Below, one piece after another: positions 10,286 through 20,804 of a stretch of 64,000 nucleotides of DNA. This DNA comes from Lactuca virosa (Eukaryota; Streptophyta; Magnoliopsida; Asterales; Asteraceae). Made by a program: the position numbers and the translations under genes. The notes beneath the pieces were generated by a model. It ran no database searches. It was not told the origin of the DNA and saw only the letters and a list, made by a program, of their open reading frames with translations. Each line of letters begins with the position of its first letter. The stretch's first letter is position 1. The stretch spans positions 84,261,643 to 84,325,642 of the forward strand of contig CAKMRJ010004445.1 in the NCBI GenBank assembly GCA_928212115.1. Direction: 5' to 3'.

Positions 10286-10915
10286 ATGGCTGGATTCCAT
10301 CCCCACGACAACTTGTACTTCCTTAACCAAGGTAATGGAGGAGGGTTTGAAGCAGAGCCAGAAAATGATCACCCAATCCCTGTGGATGATCACCCGGCTG
10401 AAGGCTTTGCAGATGGTTCTAACTCCAAGCCTGAAGTTGAGAACCTACCCCCGGTGGCTCCTGTCCCAAATCCTAACCCTCGTCCTACCTTTCAAGGCCC
10501 GACGCCTCCGTGGGTGGAAATCTTGGAAACATGGAGCCAAGAACAGGATCAGCCCATGTCATTCAATGGAGACCGAAGCTTTTATGACCTGAGCGAAGGG
10601 GGCTCAGCAGACAGAGTCTTGCCAATCCTGGTCCGCAGAGTTGCCCGAAACGAGATTCAGGGCAGGATAGCGCTCCATCGAATCATGGAAATTGACGCCA
10701 ATGCGAGAATGCATACCCTCCGCCCCATTCGTCTGGAAGATGCTTGTGAGAGATCTAGGAGAGACCATGAAACCATGCAGCAAGAGCTAGCTGAAACTCG
10801 AGCTGAAGTCATAGAGCTTCGAGTACGCCAAAGGGTGTACGAAAGGTACCTACTTGATATGGAGCGTCAGCTGGCTGAACTGAGAGTTCACCCAAGGGAA
10901 AACCATCACCAGTAG
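10286..10915 (+). CDS. Element B ORF1, unknown acidic/proline-rich protein with C-terminal helix (209 aa)
   Basis: It is a complete open frame from ATG to TAG, lying between the primer site and the CCHC-containing ORF. The N-terminal 90 residues are rich in Pro, Asn and acidic residues (for example DDHPAEGF, PNPNPRPTFQG). Residues about 115-205 are rich in Glu, Arg and Leu with heptad-like spacing (HETMQQELAETRAEVIELRV), suggesting a coiled coil. No enzyme motif, zinc knuckle, signal peptide or membrane segment is seen. By position it could be the N-terminal part of gag split from the rest, or an extra ORF. It is strikingly undamaged next to a ruined pol. I do not recognise the family. Confidence 0.6.
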   Translation: MAGFHPHDNLYFLNQGNGGGFEAEPENDHPIPVDDHPAEGFADGSNSKPEVENLPPVAPVPNPNPRPTFQGPTPPWVEILETWSQEQDQPMSFNGDRSFYDLSEGGSADRVLPILVRRVARNEIQGRIALHRIMEIDANARMHTLRPIRLEDACERSRRDHETMQQELAETRAEVIELRVRQRVYERYLLDMERQLAELRVHPRENHHQ

Positions 10916-11374
10916 GAGATATTCTACCTTTCTCTCCTTGGTTGAAAGAATAGTCTTCCTATCTATGCTCTAAGTACCACTTTTCTAAGTAACTACCTAT
11001 GTACTTTAAGTACTTATAGTTAGGCCTTTATGCCACCAAAATTTTCCTACTTCGGATATGATGTAAGACCTACTCCAAGGTCATTTTTCCTAAACATGTT
11101 ACATCTTAAATATCAATGATATGGACAGTCGGCTAATTTCTGTGTCAACCTTGTTCAAATACTTTCATCCTACTATCGTTAGAATTCTATCTGATACGCA
11201 CTCTAGTCAAGTTATTGAGCTATGGTAATTTAGCTCAGAGGTCACTTCCACTTCTTGTCGAAGGTTGGATAACAATCGTCTAATAACCATTCTATGAACT
11301 TACTTCTACTCTTTACTAGGACTGCATCATAGGGATGTAGGTCAAACCCTCGAGAACTTACTCCTACTCTTTGT

Positions 11375-12181
11375 ATGAATGGTCAAAATACATCTAGGTT
11401 CAACCATAACCACTCACAAACTCATTTTCTTTTGTATAATAGAATCATGTCGTCATCCAGAAATAACCAGCCGAACAACGAAACCCCTATCCTTCATATC
11501 GACGCCGCTACATTCCAAGCCGCGGTAACCGCTACCGTGGCAGTTGTCCTTGCAAACCTCAGCACTAGTAACAAAAGCAAGGCTGAAAAAGGTGTTGACA
11601 GTTTAAATTGTTGTAACCACCCGGGAAGTCAACAAATGAAAACTGTTGTGAACACCCAAAGCCACAACTCAGAGTTTAAGAAACGAAAGCGTCAAGCTCA
11701 AAAGGAACACAAGCGATTTCAAAGGCTTGCCAGACAACAACAACCAGTGGCGACCCCTGCCACCTCAGCAGCGGTCAAGCGATACGAGGCAACACTCCCG
11801 AAGTGTAACAAGTGTAACTACCATCATAATGGAGCTTGCCGGGTATTGCAATGCATCAATTGCAACAAAACGAGGCACATTGCTCGTTTCTGTAGAACTA
11901 TCGCTACCACCGGAGCAAGCCAAGTTTGCTATAGTTGTGGTGAGGCAGGACACTATTACAAGGATTGTCCAAAAAGGAAGATCAACGAAAACAACCGTGT
12001 CCACATAACTCCGACCCGACACTTCACTTCCACCACCGATGCGGCTGCAAGCCAGATTTGCCATTTATGCGGTGAGATAGGACATCTTAAGAAGGATTGC
12101 CCCATAACAACTAACTCTGGCGCAGACGGGAAGATACTAAGGATCACTGCTAAAGGAGAGACTACTCTGGACCCACGTTGA
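11375..12181 (+). CDS. Element B gag-like protein with CCHC knuckles but no main gag domain (268 aa)
   Basis: It is an open frame from ATG 11375. The ATG at 11447 (MSSSRNNQ) is the more likely start because it begins the gag-like sequence. An Ala-rich helix (AATFQAAVTATVAVVLANL) is followed by a basic linker (KKRKRQAQKEHKRFQRLARQ). Then come a cysteine-rich stretch and three knuckle-like motifs: CINCNKTRHIARFC, CYSCGEAGHYYKDC and CHLCGEIGHLKKDC. The Retrotrans_gag core normally found between the N-terminus and the knuckles is missing, so this looks like an in-frame internal deletion that left a nucleic-acid-binding mini-gag. It stops at TGA 12179-12181, before any protease. Confidence 0.7.
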   Translation: MNGQNTSRFNHNHSQTHFLLYNRIMSSSRNNQPNNETPILHIDAATFQAAVTATVAVVLANLSTSNKSKAEKGVDSLNCCNHPGSQQMKTVVNTQSHNSEFKKRKRQAQKEHKRFQRLARQQQPVATPATSAAVKRYEATLPKCNKCNYHHNGACRVLQCINCNKTRHIARFCRTIATTGASQVCYSCGEAGHYYKDCPKRKINENNRVHITPTRHFTSTTDAAASQICHLCGEIGHLKKDCPITTNSGADGKILRITAKGETTLDPR

Positions 12182-12860
12182 AATAATAGGGTGTTTCGTT
12201 ATAATAGACTTGTAAACTGTTAAACACTAGTGCAACTCGAGTCCTGTCTTTTGCGAGATCCCACCAGTTAAGGGGCTCTCTTGCTGCGTATACTTGCTTT
12301 TGTAATTATGCCTTATTCGCAGTAGTAGTCTTGTAGTAAACTAAAGTACTAAAACTCTGTTAAAAGTTGCACCGTTGTGTTTAGATTGTAACACCTTTAT
12401 GAACTAAGTCTAATGCCTCTTATTCCGAGTAGTCCGACATTTTCATATAACTTGAGCAAATCCTACCCTCACAATACCAGTCTCACGCGTAAATTCCTTT
12501 CTCCGAAATCGCCTTTCTAGCGAAGCCGTCATTCCAGAACTCTGAGGTACTCATGCGGAGAGTACCTTATGTTTCGTATCCTTCCCGAAGACACCTCAGG
12601 AAACCTCCCCGGAGTACCACTCGTACAGTACGTCAAGTTCAACCCGGAGACCCATACGGTCGATCTATCGCTGGAGAAGGTATACGCAAGAGTGGTATAT
12701 AATCAAGGTTCTACAGGCTTAGAATTAATGATTCCGCTTTAGCTTCTTTTCCTTGTTTGGATGTGAGCTTGAAGAAGAATCATTTATTCGACTGCCTTTT
12801 CAGTCTTAATTATATACGACTCGTATACACGAAGTTGTGATTGATGAACCAAATATGACT
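12182..12860 (+). other. Element B gag-pol interval, no intact domain seen
   Basis: This should hold the protease and the start of RT. Scattered short pieces are compatible with decayed coding DNA, but I cannot place a protease active site. Confidence 0.4.
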
Positions 12861-14640
12861 TCTGATATGAACTTTAGGACGGAGACTGCCCAAGACTACG
12901 AGTGATCGTACTGCCATACGGATAAACTTAGAATCCAATCAAATGCCTTCTCACCGATCGAGACAATAGATTCAGATAGAACAGAAAACTCCCAGGATTT
13001 CCTCCGCAACGTCAAGTAAAATTTAGGATCGACTTAGTTCCAGGGGCTACCCGAGTAGCCAAACCACCCTATCATCTAGCACATGTATTGATGCAAGGAC
13101 TGTCCGATCAGCTTAACGAACCGCTCAGCATGGGCTTTATAAGACCAAGCTTCTCACCCTGGGAAACTCCGGTCTGGTTCGTCAAGAAGAAAGACTGATA
13201 ACTTCGTATATGCATCAATTACAGGAAGCTCAACAAGCTAACCATCAAGAATCAGTGCCCTTTTGCCTATCATAGACGAATTAGTTGATCGACTGTAAAA
13301 GAGCGATCTTCCCTTCAAAAGTCAATCCAAGATCCGGGTATCGCCGACTACGAGTGCTAGGGAAGGATGTTTCGAAGACAGCCTTCCGAACTCGTTATGG
13401 GCACTACGAATTCGTAGTGATGTCGTCCGGATTAACAAACGCACCCGCAATATTCATAGATTTAATGGATAAGGTGTGTCGTCCCCACTAGGATCAGTTC
13501 GTCATCGTCTCCATCGATGCAAGGACTGTCCGATCAGCTTAACGAACCGCTCAGCATGGGCTTTATAAGACCAAGCTTCTCACCCTGGGAAACTCCGGTC
13601 TGGTTCGTCAAGAAGAAAGACTGATCACTTCGTATATGCATCAATTACAGGAAGCTCAACAAGCTAACCATCAAGAATCAGTGCCCTTTTGCCTATCATA
13701 GACGAATTAGTTGATCGACTGTAAAAGAGCGATCTTCCCTTCAAAAGTCGATCCAAGATCCGGGTATCGCCGACTACGAGTGCTAGGGAAGGATGTTTCG
13801 AAGACAGGCTTCCGAACTCGTTATAGGCACTACGAATTCGTAGTGATGTCGTCCGGATTAACAAACGCACCCGCAATATTCATAGATTTAATGGATTAGG
13901 TGTGTCGTCCCCACTAGGATCAGTTTGTCATCGTCTCCATCGATGACATACTTATCTACTCTCGTGGTAAGGAGGAGCATAGCCAACAGCTTCAGCAGAC
14001 CTTGGGAACATTTCGATCAGAGGAGCTCTACGCTAAGTTTTCTAAATGCGAGTTTCGATTCGAAGGGTCAAATTCCTGTGTCGCATTGTTAGTGAAGAGG
14101 GAATTCAAGTAGACACTTTCAAATCCAGGGCTCAGTTGCATTTGATGTAACGAGGTAAGGTCATTACCTAAGCCTCCCATCAGTTAGAAACCCTCAAAGC
14201 TAGCTATGAAATTCACGATCTAGAGTTAGAGGGCATCGTTAGAGAAGATCGTTCAGATTAGTGGACGATTGAAAGCCTCTAGTGACCGACAGAAAAGTTA
14301 CGTAGGGCTTTTCGAGATTCTCGCTAGAATCGGCCCTGTAGCTTACAAACTTAACTTACCCGCGAACTCAGTAACGTACATTCTACTTTCCACGTCTCGA
14401 ACCTTAAAAAGTGTTTATCCGACGAGACTCTTGCTATCCCTCTCGACGAGATCGAGATCAACGGGAGCCTCAACTTCGTGGAAGAACCGGTAGAGATCAT
14501 GGACCGAGAGGTCAAGCAAACAAACTAAAGCCGTACCCCGATAGTGAAGGTTCGCTGGAACGCCAAGCGAGGACCTGAATTCACTTGGGAGCGCGAGGAT
14601 CAATTGAAACTGAAATATCCTCGTCTTTATACTTAGTTAT
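12861..14640 (+). pseudogene. Element B pol pseudogene: duplicated RT, integrase C-terminus and chromodomain-like tail
   Basis: RT is recognised by FRTRYGHYEFVVMSSGLTNA (13390 and 13816) and the SIDD active-site region, which is whole only after the second repeat (about 13937-13948). Bases 13090-13515 are tandemly repeated at 13516-13941. After the RT thumb region (about 14090) the sequence passes quickly to an integrase C-terminal segment (PVAYKLNLP near 14336) and a chromodomain-like stretch ending near 14636. RNase H and the integrase DDE core are gone. Several frameshifts and stops are present. Confidence 0.8.
13090..13941 (+). repeat. 426-bp tandem duplication within the RT of element B
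   Basis: Copy 1 is 13090-13515 and copy 2 is 13516-13941. Both begin GATGCAAGGACTGTCCGATC. By eye they differ at about six positions (about 1.4%). The breakpoints share the short homology GATG (TTGATGCAAG upstream, TCGATGACAT downstream). 426 is 142 codons, so the frame is kept. Confidence 0.9.
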
Positions 14641-14685
14641 TTGTAACTACTTATTTGCTTAAACTCTAATTTCGGGACGAAATTC

Positions 14686-14703
14686 CCTCTAACGGGGGGA
14701 TGA
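14686..14703 (+). promoter_or_regulatory. Polypurine tract region of element B
   Basis: AACGGGGGGATGA directly precedes the 3' LTR start TGTGACAACC at 14704. Confidence 0.65.
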
Positions 14704-15031
14704 TGTGACAACCCGAAATTTCTAACTTATACATTCTTCATTTTTTATCAAATTTAGCCTCGTGTTGCTATTTTTTTATGAAGTTTTGGGTCTATATAAG
14801 TGCTTTAGGATGATGACGGAGCGGTCAAGACGGAGCGGTCAAGACTCGTCGTTTATTTTGATTTCTTATTATCATGTCGTATACTATGAAAGAACACACA
14901 TGTATTAAAATTCTACTATTAATGCAATGGATGATGTTGTTTCTTGTTTACTACTTTACATTGTTGTGATACTTTACATGACGTCCTCCGCCCCAGAACG
15001 TTTCCGCCGTTCTTGGTTTTGGGGTGTGACA
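14704..15031 (+). repeat. Element B 3' LTR with large internal deletion (328 bp)
   Basis: The first about 108 bases match 6749-6856 and the last about 210 match 9626-9832, so about 2.75 kb is missing, including the TATA box and the 59-bp array. At the junction (about 14812-14845) GACGGAGCGGTCAA occurs twice in a row although the 5' LTR has it once, a filler-like duplication typical of end-joining repair. Confidence 0.9.
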
Positions 15032-15036
15032 TTATA
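15032..15036 (+). repeat. Target site duplication (right) of element B: TTATA
   Basis: Matches 6744-6748. Confidence 0.9.
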
Positions 15037-15403
15037 TGTATATCGGGCAGGGCCCGTTGCTAGGCAGAGCCTGATGACTGAAAGATCTGTTACGAGTGGG
15101 GCTCGATGTCAGGTGGGGCCCATTATGTGTTTGATATGTATGGTATGTCCTTTTTTGGGGAACTCACTAAGCTTCATGCTTACGGTTTTCAATTTATGTT
15201 ACAATTATTTCTGGTTCGAGGGGGAAGATCTCGAGATGACTGCATTGCACATACCACATTATTCCGCATTTTATATGACTCTGCTGTATTTGGATGTTTA
15301 TTGACATACTTTGATTTTATCATGGTTTTATGAACATGTTCTGAATGATGGTTTTATTATTTTAAAAATTGAAATTTTTTGTCTTAATTTTTGGGACGTT
15401 ACA
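15037..15403 (+). repeat. Gypsy A 3' LTR, right part
   Basis: The sequence continues the LTR interrupted at 6748 (GTATATCGGGCAGGGCCCG and downstream AAGCTTCATGCTTACGG also occur in sister LTRs near 30.3 kb). It ends TTTTTGGGACGTTACA at 15403, a TG...CA type LTR end. Confidence 0.75.
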
Positions 15404-16673
15404 AGGGCGTATGGTCAGCAGGGGTAAACCCTAATTTTTAGGGTTTGTGCCCTATTTAAACACCTTAAAACAATCATGGACCTTCTTATGACTAGCCTCC
15501 ATCTCTCTAAACCATATGAACGAAACCCTAATTTCCATTTGAGTGTTTTGAGCTTTGAGGGAAATTTGAAGGTATTTTTGGTGATCTTGAAGGAAGAAGA
15601 ACTCTTGGAGGTTGCATTTGTGTGGCTACAGCTTGTGGATCCAAAATCATCTCCAACTTGGAAAGCTTTTGGAGGTATAAAGCTCTCAACTTGATGGTTC
15701 ATTTTGATAGATCTAGTTAGGACTTGCTTTTGTGCTTCTTATGGTCCTTTATGTCGTGCATGGGAGTATGAGCTACTCCAGAAGCTAGGGATGGTAGATC
15801 TTAGCACTTTTGAGGTCCCTTGTTCATAAAAATGAAATATCGATGTGTTATTTTTGACCATGCATGAGTTGGGGTTCTTATTATGGGTTTTTATTGAGTT
15901 TGGGTCCCATTATGACAAGAAAAGGAGTAAAGTTGCCAACTTTATGTGTTAAGACATCATTTAGGATAAGATTTGAGTATGGGACATTATGGCTTAATCG
16001 ATTAAGCCCTTGATGGCAAGTTCGTCATATTGTAGGGTACGTTGGGCGTACCCAGATCGTATGTAGGGCGTACTGGCCAAAGATGGCATACGCAGGGCGT
16101 AAGTATGAGTATGTTGGGCGTACTCAGCAGCCTTAACTTTTATTGACTTTTTCGATTTGGGCCTTATTTGGACTATTAGGGTTTTGGGCCTTGCTGGGCC
16201 ACTAGTCTTTCTGACTTTGGGCCCATAATGGGCTATGGGTGTCATTTAGGATTTTGGGCTATATTGGGCTTTTGGAGCTATTGGGTTGGGCCTCGGTTAT
16301 TAGGACAAGTAAGGAAAGGGTAAAATGGTATTTTACCCTAGGAGTAGGATAAATGAATTGTATCCCCTGTTATGGTTTATGGCCCAATTATTAATTGGGG
16401 TTTTATTTGATTGATTAGCACGAGGATTTCTCGGATCAGTTGTCCGAACATTTATCTGATTTTCAGTAGTTTAAGGTAAGTTTCCTTACTGTGCTTGGTG
16501 GGTCGAAGGCACCAACGTCGGCCTATGATTTATTATGATTAGGATGCTAGTTGTCTATGTGACTCTGCATGTGTGGTATGTGATATGTATATCGGGCGGG
16601 GTCTGATGAGTATATTGTATGTTGTTTATCTTAGTGGTTCTTGCATGTATTTTATGTGTCTGCATGAATATTA
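15404..16673 (+). repeat. Second partial copy of the gypsy A-type LTR
   Basis: It starts mid-LTR at AGGGCGTA, equivalent to about 5453 of the first copy, and follows it in the same order: inverted telo-box at 15426-15446, TATA-like CTATTTAAA near 15452, and GTACGTTGGGCGTAC at 16037-16051. The first about 170 bases are missing, and the 3' part is cut by the copia LTR at 16674. It abuts the end of the preceding LTR with no internal sequence between. Confidence 0.75.
15426..15460 (+). promoter_or_regulatory. Inverted telo-box plus TATA-like box
   Basis: AAACCCTAATTTTTAGGGTTT followed by CTATTTAAA, identical in layout to 5476-5510. Confidence 0.5.
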
Positions 16674-17415
16674 TGTTGGGTTATGAGCATTCTAACACTC
16701 CTAAGTGTACATGCAACCCTAAATACCTTGGATCTATGTTTTCTCTATTATACATGCAAATATGAATATTCCAAGGTATTACCCTATCTAGCATACAATC
16801 TATGATACTTGGGTAATAAAACAAGTTAGAATACATACCTTGTTGATGTAGCTTGTCTTCATGAAGCTTGAGTGCCTAGTGCCCCAAGTGTGACACCTCA
16901 AATGGTTCACACAACACTATGAACACTTGGAATAACCTTGAGAATAAGGATACTTGGTTCTTTCTAGCGAAATCGGCTATCCCTCTTAGTGTACCCACAC
17001 TAGTGCCAATCTCACCAACCAAGGACATCTTTATATAGTGTGGAGACTAGGGTTAAACCCATGACCTTTCATTTCATATGATCCATGGGTTAAACACTCC
17101 ATGGACTATCCATGAAAGCTTAGCCCAACCTAAATGAACTTGGCCCACCACACATATATATCTAAGAGTCCATATTTAATTAGTTCCTTTTGATCACTCA
17201 ATTAATTATAAATTAATTCTTGATCAATACTAATTAAATAATATGATTATATATTAATATATTAGAACTTATAATATATTAATATAAATCACTAGTATCC
17301 TTTTTTTCCTCATCTTGTCAATCCAATTGTCCTGATGCCATGCAACCCAAATGGACATGCTGGGTCGGGTCAAGTCTTACCAATTATAGTTATGGACTTA
17401 GACATTAATCCAACA
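16674..17415 (-). repeat. Copia LTR on the minus strand (742 bp)
   Basis: Read on the minus strand it starts TGTTGGATTAATGTC at 17415 and ends CATAACCCAACA at 16674. A purine tract (AAGTGGGAGAT on the minus strand) adjoins the 17415 side, so this is the 3' LTR of a minus-strand element. Truncated plus-strand copies of the same LTR lie at 35249-35795 and 41248-41805. A TATA-like TATATAAAG on the minus strand is near 17030-17040. It is inserted in the second gypsy A-type LTR. Confidence 0.8.
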
Positions 17416-18545
17416 ATCTCCCACTTGGATAAGTCTAAAACTATTATTGCAAGTATGACTTTATAACCCGACTCGCAATCGTAGCTCTCAAAAGCTTCTG
17501 TCGAACTCTGACCTTGCCGATGAACTCAGACCTTTGTCAATGACTTGTCCATTAGATAAGGGATCATATATTCCTCCATTCTAGATATCATATGGACTAA
17601 GACATGGATTATAAATCATTCTCTCTGTCCATTTGTTGTTTCCCGATTTCCGATTCATGACGACTGACTGATTGAACAGATCAAATCAGTCCTGGCTTGG
17701 CCAAGCACTCACATGTATCATCATTAAATCATCGAGGGGCCCACAAATATCGCTTTTATCCCGAAGGTAAAAGGAATGGATAAACTTCGACTTATATGGC
17801 TTGTTCTACTACTTGTTGAATCATACACAAAGGCACGTTTTATAACATCGAGTTACCAATGCGGTTTCGTGCAATCAATGTATAACCAACTCATAGTAAC
17901 AACTCATATCTCTAGGTTTGAAGAATATAAGATATTATCGTCTCATGATCACTCGTGATAAAATCCATGAAGTGATTCCAATGAGCGCGGGTTGAATCCA
18001 ATACTCAGAACTTATGAGCACTCATGAGTGTTGTAGCACCACTTTGTCCAACATCTTAGACCTCTACAAGCCAACCCATGACAGTCTTGATTCATATCTA
18101 CTTCCAACATATGACCGACTGTGGATGGTTTGAATAACTTAGTCATTCAGGAAGAATGACCTAGTTTATTCTGGAAGTCAAAACATGCAAAATGAAACAC
18201 AAGAATAATTGAATCCAATATGGTCTCAGAACTTATGAACATAAATAAACATCTTTTATTTATCACCATATTGATTACCCATCATTCATTGCATACTGTT
18301 TCAAACAATCAACTTTATACTTGAATTAAAACAATAGTTGTCCCATGCTCCAAGCATGTACACTATGTTTTCTAAACACTAGTCATGCCATACACCAAGT
18401 ATGCACACTATGTTTGTTTAAACATTAGTTATGCCATACTCCAAGTATGCATACTAAGTTTGTCTATGATCTTTACTTTGTGAAATAGATCGATTGCACA
18501 TAACTCCAATGATTCTCATTTCACAGTCACGAATCCTTACCGTAA
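17416..18545 (-). mobile_element. 3' internal non-coding region of minus-strand copia element
   Basis: It begins with the polypurine tract (ATCTCCCACTTGG on the plus strand) and contains no recognisable pol domain. A diverged tandem repeat of about 46 bp, with the anchor CATGCCATAC/CCAAGTATGCACACTATG, occupies about 18337-18462. It looks like the long untranslated segment between pol and the 3' LTR, or a non-autonomous derivative. The far (5') end is lost before the RecQ-like fragment. Confidence 0.55.
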
Positions 18546-18668
18546 ATGCAGGAATTCCAAATTCAATTGACTGAGTGAATGTTGATAATGTTGATAAGGT
18601 GCAACAACTTGTTGATAAGGTGCAATAACCTGTATAGTGGATAACTTGTTGTTAAAATTGTCAAAGAC

Positions 18669-18930
18669 ACATTAAAATCTTTACACATTTTACATGGACA
18701 ACTTGTTGGCTTTGTTGTTGATGAAGCACATTGTGTAAGGTATAACAATGTCCGATTCTACTTACTCTTAATTTTACACTATGATATATAACCATACATA
18801 CTCATTGTTGTTTATTCAACAATTGGGGACATGATTTTCATTTAGATTATAAAGTGTTGAGGTGTCTAAAGCAGAATTTTCCAAATGTTCCTGTGATGGC
18901 ATTAACTGCTATTAAAACTGCCTGGAAAGT
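18669..18930 (+). pseudogene. RecQ-type DNA helicase fragment
   Basis: Frame from 18669 gives KSLHILHGQLVGFVVDEAHC up to 18734, containing the helicase motif II DEAHC typical of RecQ proteins. After a gap of about 90 bases starting GTAAGG, which looks like an old intron, 18821 resumes with NWGHDFHLDYKVLRCLKQNF and PNVPVMALTA. This is the RecQ WGHDFRPDY segment and motif III. RecQ helicases unwind DNA during repair and recombination. Only about 65 codons are preserved. The expected intron acceptor AG before NWGHD is not visible and no further helicase motifs follow, so this is a relic or a captured fragment. Confidence 0.75.
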
Positions 18931-19460
18931 TAGCATAAGATGGATTCAAAAACCCATTAAAAGTTGGTTATTAAGATGTATTAAATGATTGAGTAAAGCA
19001 ATGTAATAGTTGGTTATTTAGATGTGATGTATTAAAAATCAAAGGGTTTTTTTTTGTAATCATATTTTCATGTTATAATGTTCTATTTATTAAAATTTTA
19101 ATAATTTTTTTAATTGATATGGTTAAATTTATTTATGTTGTATTTAATGTTATATTTAGTGTTATATTCTTAGGGTTAATGTTATATTTATTAAATTTTT
19201 AATAATTTTTTAATAATTAATGGTCCCCGATTAATCCCCCAATTAATCTCCACCTAGCCGATTAATCCATTGATCCCAGTCCACCGCCGAGCCTACATCG
19301 AGTGTTTTCTGCAACCTTGGTTTTGACATACCACACGGACAATTTTTGTAATTTTGTAAAAAAAAAGAAAAAAAACAAGGCTTCCCACAAAGGTGTAAAC
19401 TAATTTATCCATATCACCCTAAAAATGAATCTCAAACACACCCCAAAATAGAATCGCACT
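18931..19460. other. AT-rich non-coding interval
   Basis: Poly-T and poly-A rich sequence with short repeats such as TTATATTTATTAAATTTTTAATAATTTTT. No coding signal or clear repeat boundary is seen. Confidence 0.4.
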
Positions 19461-19726
19461 TAAGGGGTGTTTGGGAAAACTTTTTAAAGTTAAAAGTCCT
19501 TTTTGGCTAGTGACTTTTTCCAAAAGAAAATGTTTGGATTTGTTTTTAGTTAAAAAGTCCCAAAAATCATAAAAACATAGAATTTATGACTTTGAAACAT
19601 TTTCTTTTCCTTTTATGTAAAAAGTTATTTTAAAAGATTTTTTTAATACCAAAAGTTAACATTTTTTAAACTTTTTTTAAAGTTAAAAGCCAAAATTGTT
19701 TTAAAAACTATCGGGAACACCCTCTT
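19461..19726. mobile_element. MITE-like element with terminal inverted repeats
   Basis: The left end AGGGGTGTTTGGGAAAACTTTTTAAAGTT is mirrored imperfectly by the right end ...TTTTAAAAACTATCGGGAACACCCTCTT, giving a short AT-rich element of about 265 bp with inverted ends and no coding capacity. The GGGTGTTTGG terminus is common in plant hAT-type MITEs. I could not define a clean 8-base target duplication. Confidence 0.55.
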
Positions 19727-20804
19727 ATTTCGTGAAACCAAAGTAGAATCAAAACCCAAAAGCAAAGCAACTAGAACTGAACTTGCTTTATCTTGGTTTG
19801 TCTTCTTCGTATTGATCGGGTATGCAGATTCATGAAGACCGTCGAATTCAGATATTCATCTTGTTTTATGTTTTTCATAATCATCAGGTCTGGAGATCCA
19901 AAATTTGTTTTCCACATTGGGGCGAAGGGACCCCCACGGCGGTGCTTCATTCACCTCAGCCAATCCAATTTTAATTAGATCTTCTTGTTCTAGGATTTCG
20001 TTTTCAATTTCGTTTTGATTTTTCGAAGTGCAGTCCAGCAGACTCGCAAACGTTAGATGCCTCTAAAAGAAGGGGTATTGAAATCACAAGCGATATCAAG
20101 GAAGATAACGCCATGTCGCCATGTGAGCATCGAGAATAAAGGGTTAGTGTTATTTTTCCTGTTCATCTACAGATTTTATCTAGAATCATGTAAGACCTTT
20201 CTCCTTGTTCCCAATTTTATTTGGCATTTGGATGTTGTCACTGATTTTGGCAATCTGATTTGCGGATACAAAGTGAGGGTATTTCAGATTTGAATGATGT
20301 GATATTGTTTTGAATATGCTTGATTGGATTTCCTTCTTACATAATATACATCTGTTTTGTGTGATTTCACTATGCGGTGAAGCCCTAATTCGAATTTTCC
20401 CCAGGAATATGTTAGGTTTTATACTTGTTGAGCTAAGGGTTAGATTAGTACTCATAGTGAGAAAATTTATACTTTAGCTGTTGCAACTAGGTTTCATTTT
20501 TTAGGCCCTTTGGCTGTTGCAAAATCCCAACATGTTGAATATCACAGAGCTAGTTTAATATAGTGATTTGATCTATACCATGTTTAAATTAGTAGGAGGA
20601 TACTTGAGAAATGTATTGGGAAGTAACAGATTATGTTGTTCAACACATTTTCAAAATGTTAGGTTTTATACTTATTGAGCTAATGGATACTTCAGAAATG
20701 TTTATATGGAAGAAACCAGGTCTAGCATTCTTTTTATGATGTTCTCTTTATTGGTTGGTGGGTTCTTGTGGCTTTTTGGATACCTGAATATTGATTAACT
20801 GCAG
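19727..20804 (+). other. Non-coding or gene-derived interval upstream of eL14 exon
   Basis: The composition is less AT-rich than the surrounding DNA, and 20010-20135 is open in one frame (SKRRGIEITSDIKEDN) without a family I recognise. It resembles intron or 5' UTR sequence dragged along with the eL14 exon. No N-terminal eL14 exon is found. Confidence 0.35.

Larger units (their letters stand above)
6749..15031 (+). mobile_element. Gypsy element B, full length between TSDs but internally deleted
   Basis: A 5' LTR (6749-9832), primer site, two open ORFs, decayed pol, polypurine tract and 3' LTR (14704-15031) lie between TTATA duplications. It is inserted in the 3' LTR of element A. The two LTRs are very unequal: about 3084 bp against 328 bp, the second lacking the middle. 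Most of RNase H and the integrase core are missing, while RT and the integrase C-terminus/chromodomain-like tail remain. The type is Ty3/gypsy, chromovirus-like by the RT and tail. It is non-autonomous as it stands. Confidence 0.9.

Noticed and set aside
17776..18748. Short open frames in 17.7-18.7 kb
   Set aside because: They lie in the copia untranslated segment or antisense to the RecQ fragment and show no family.
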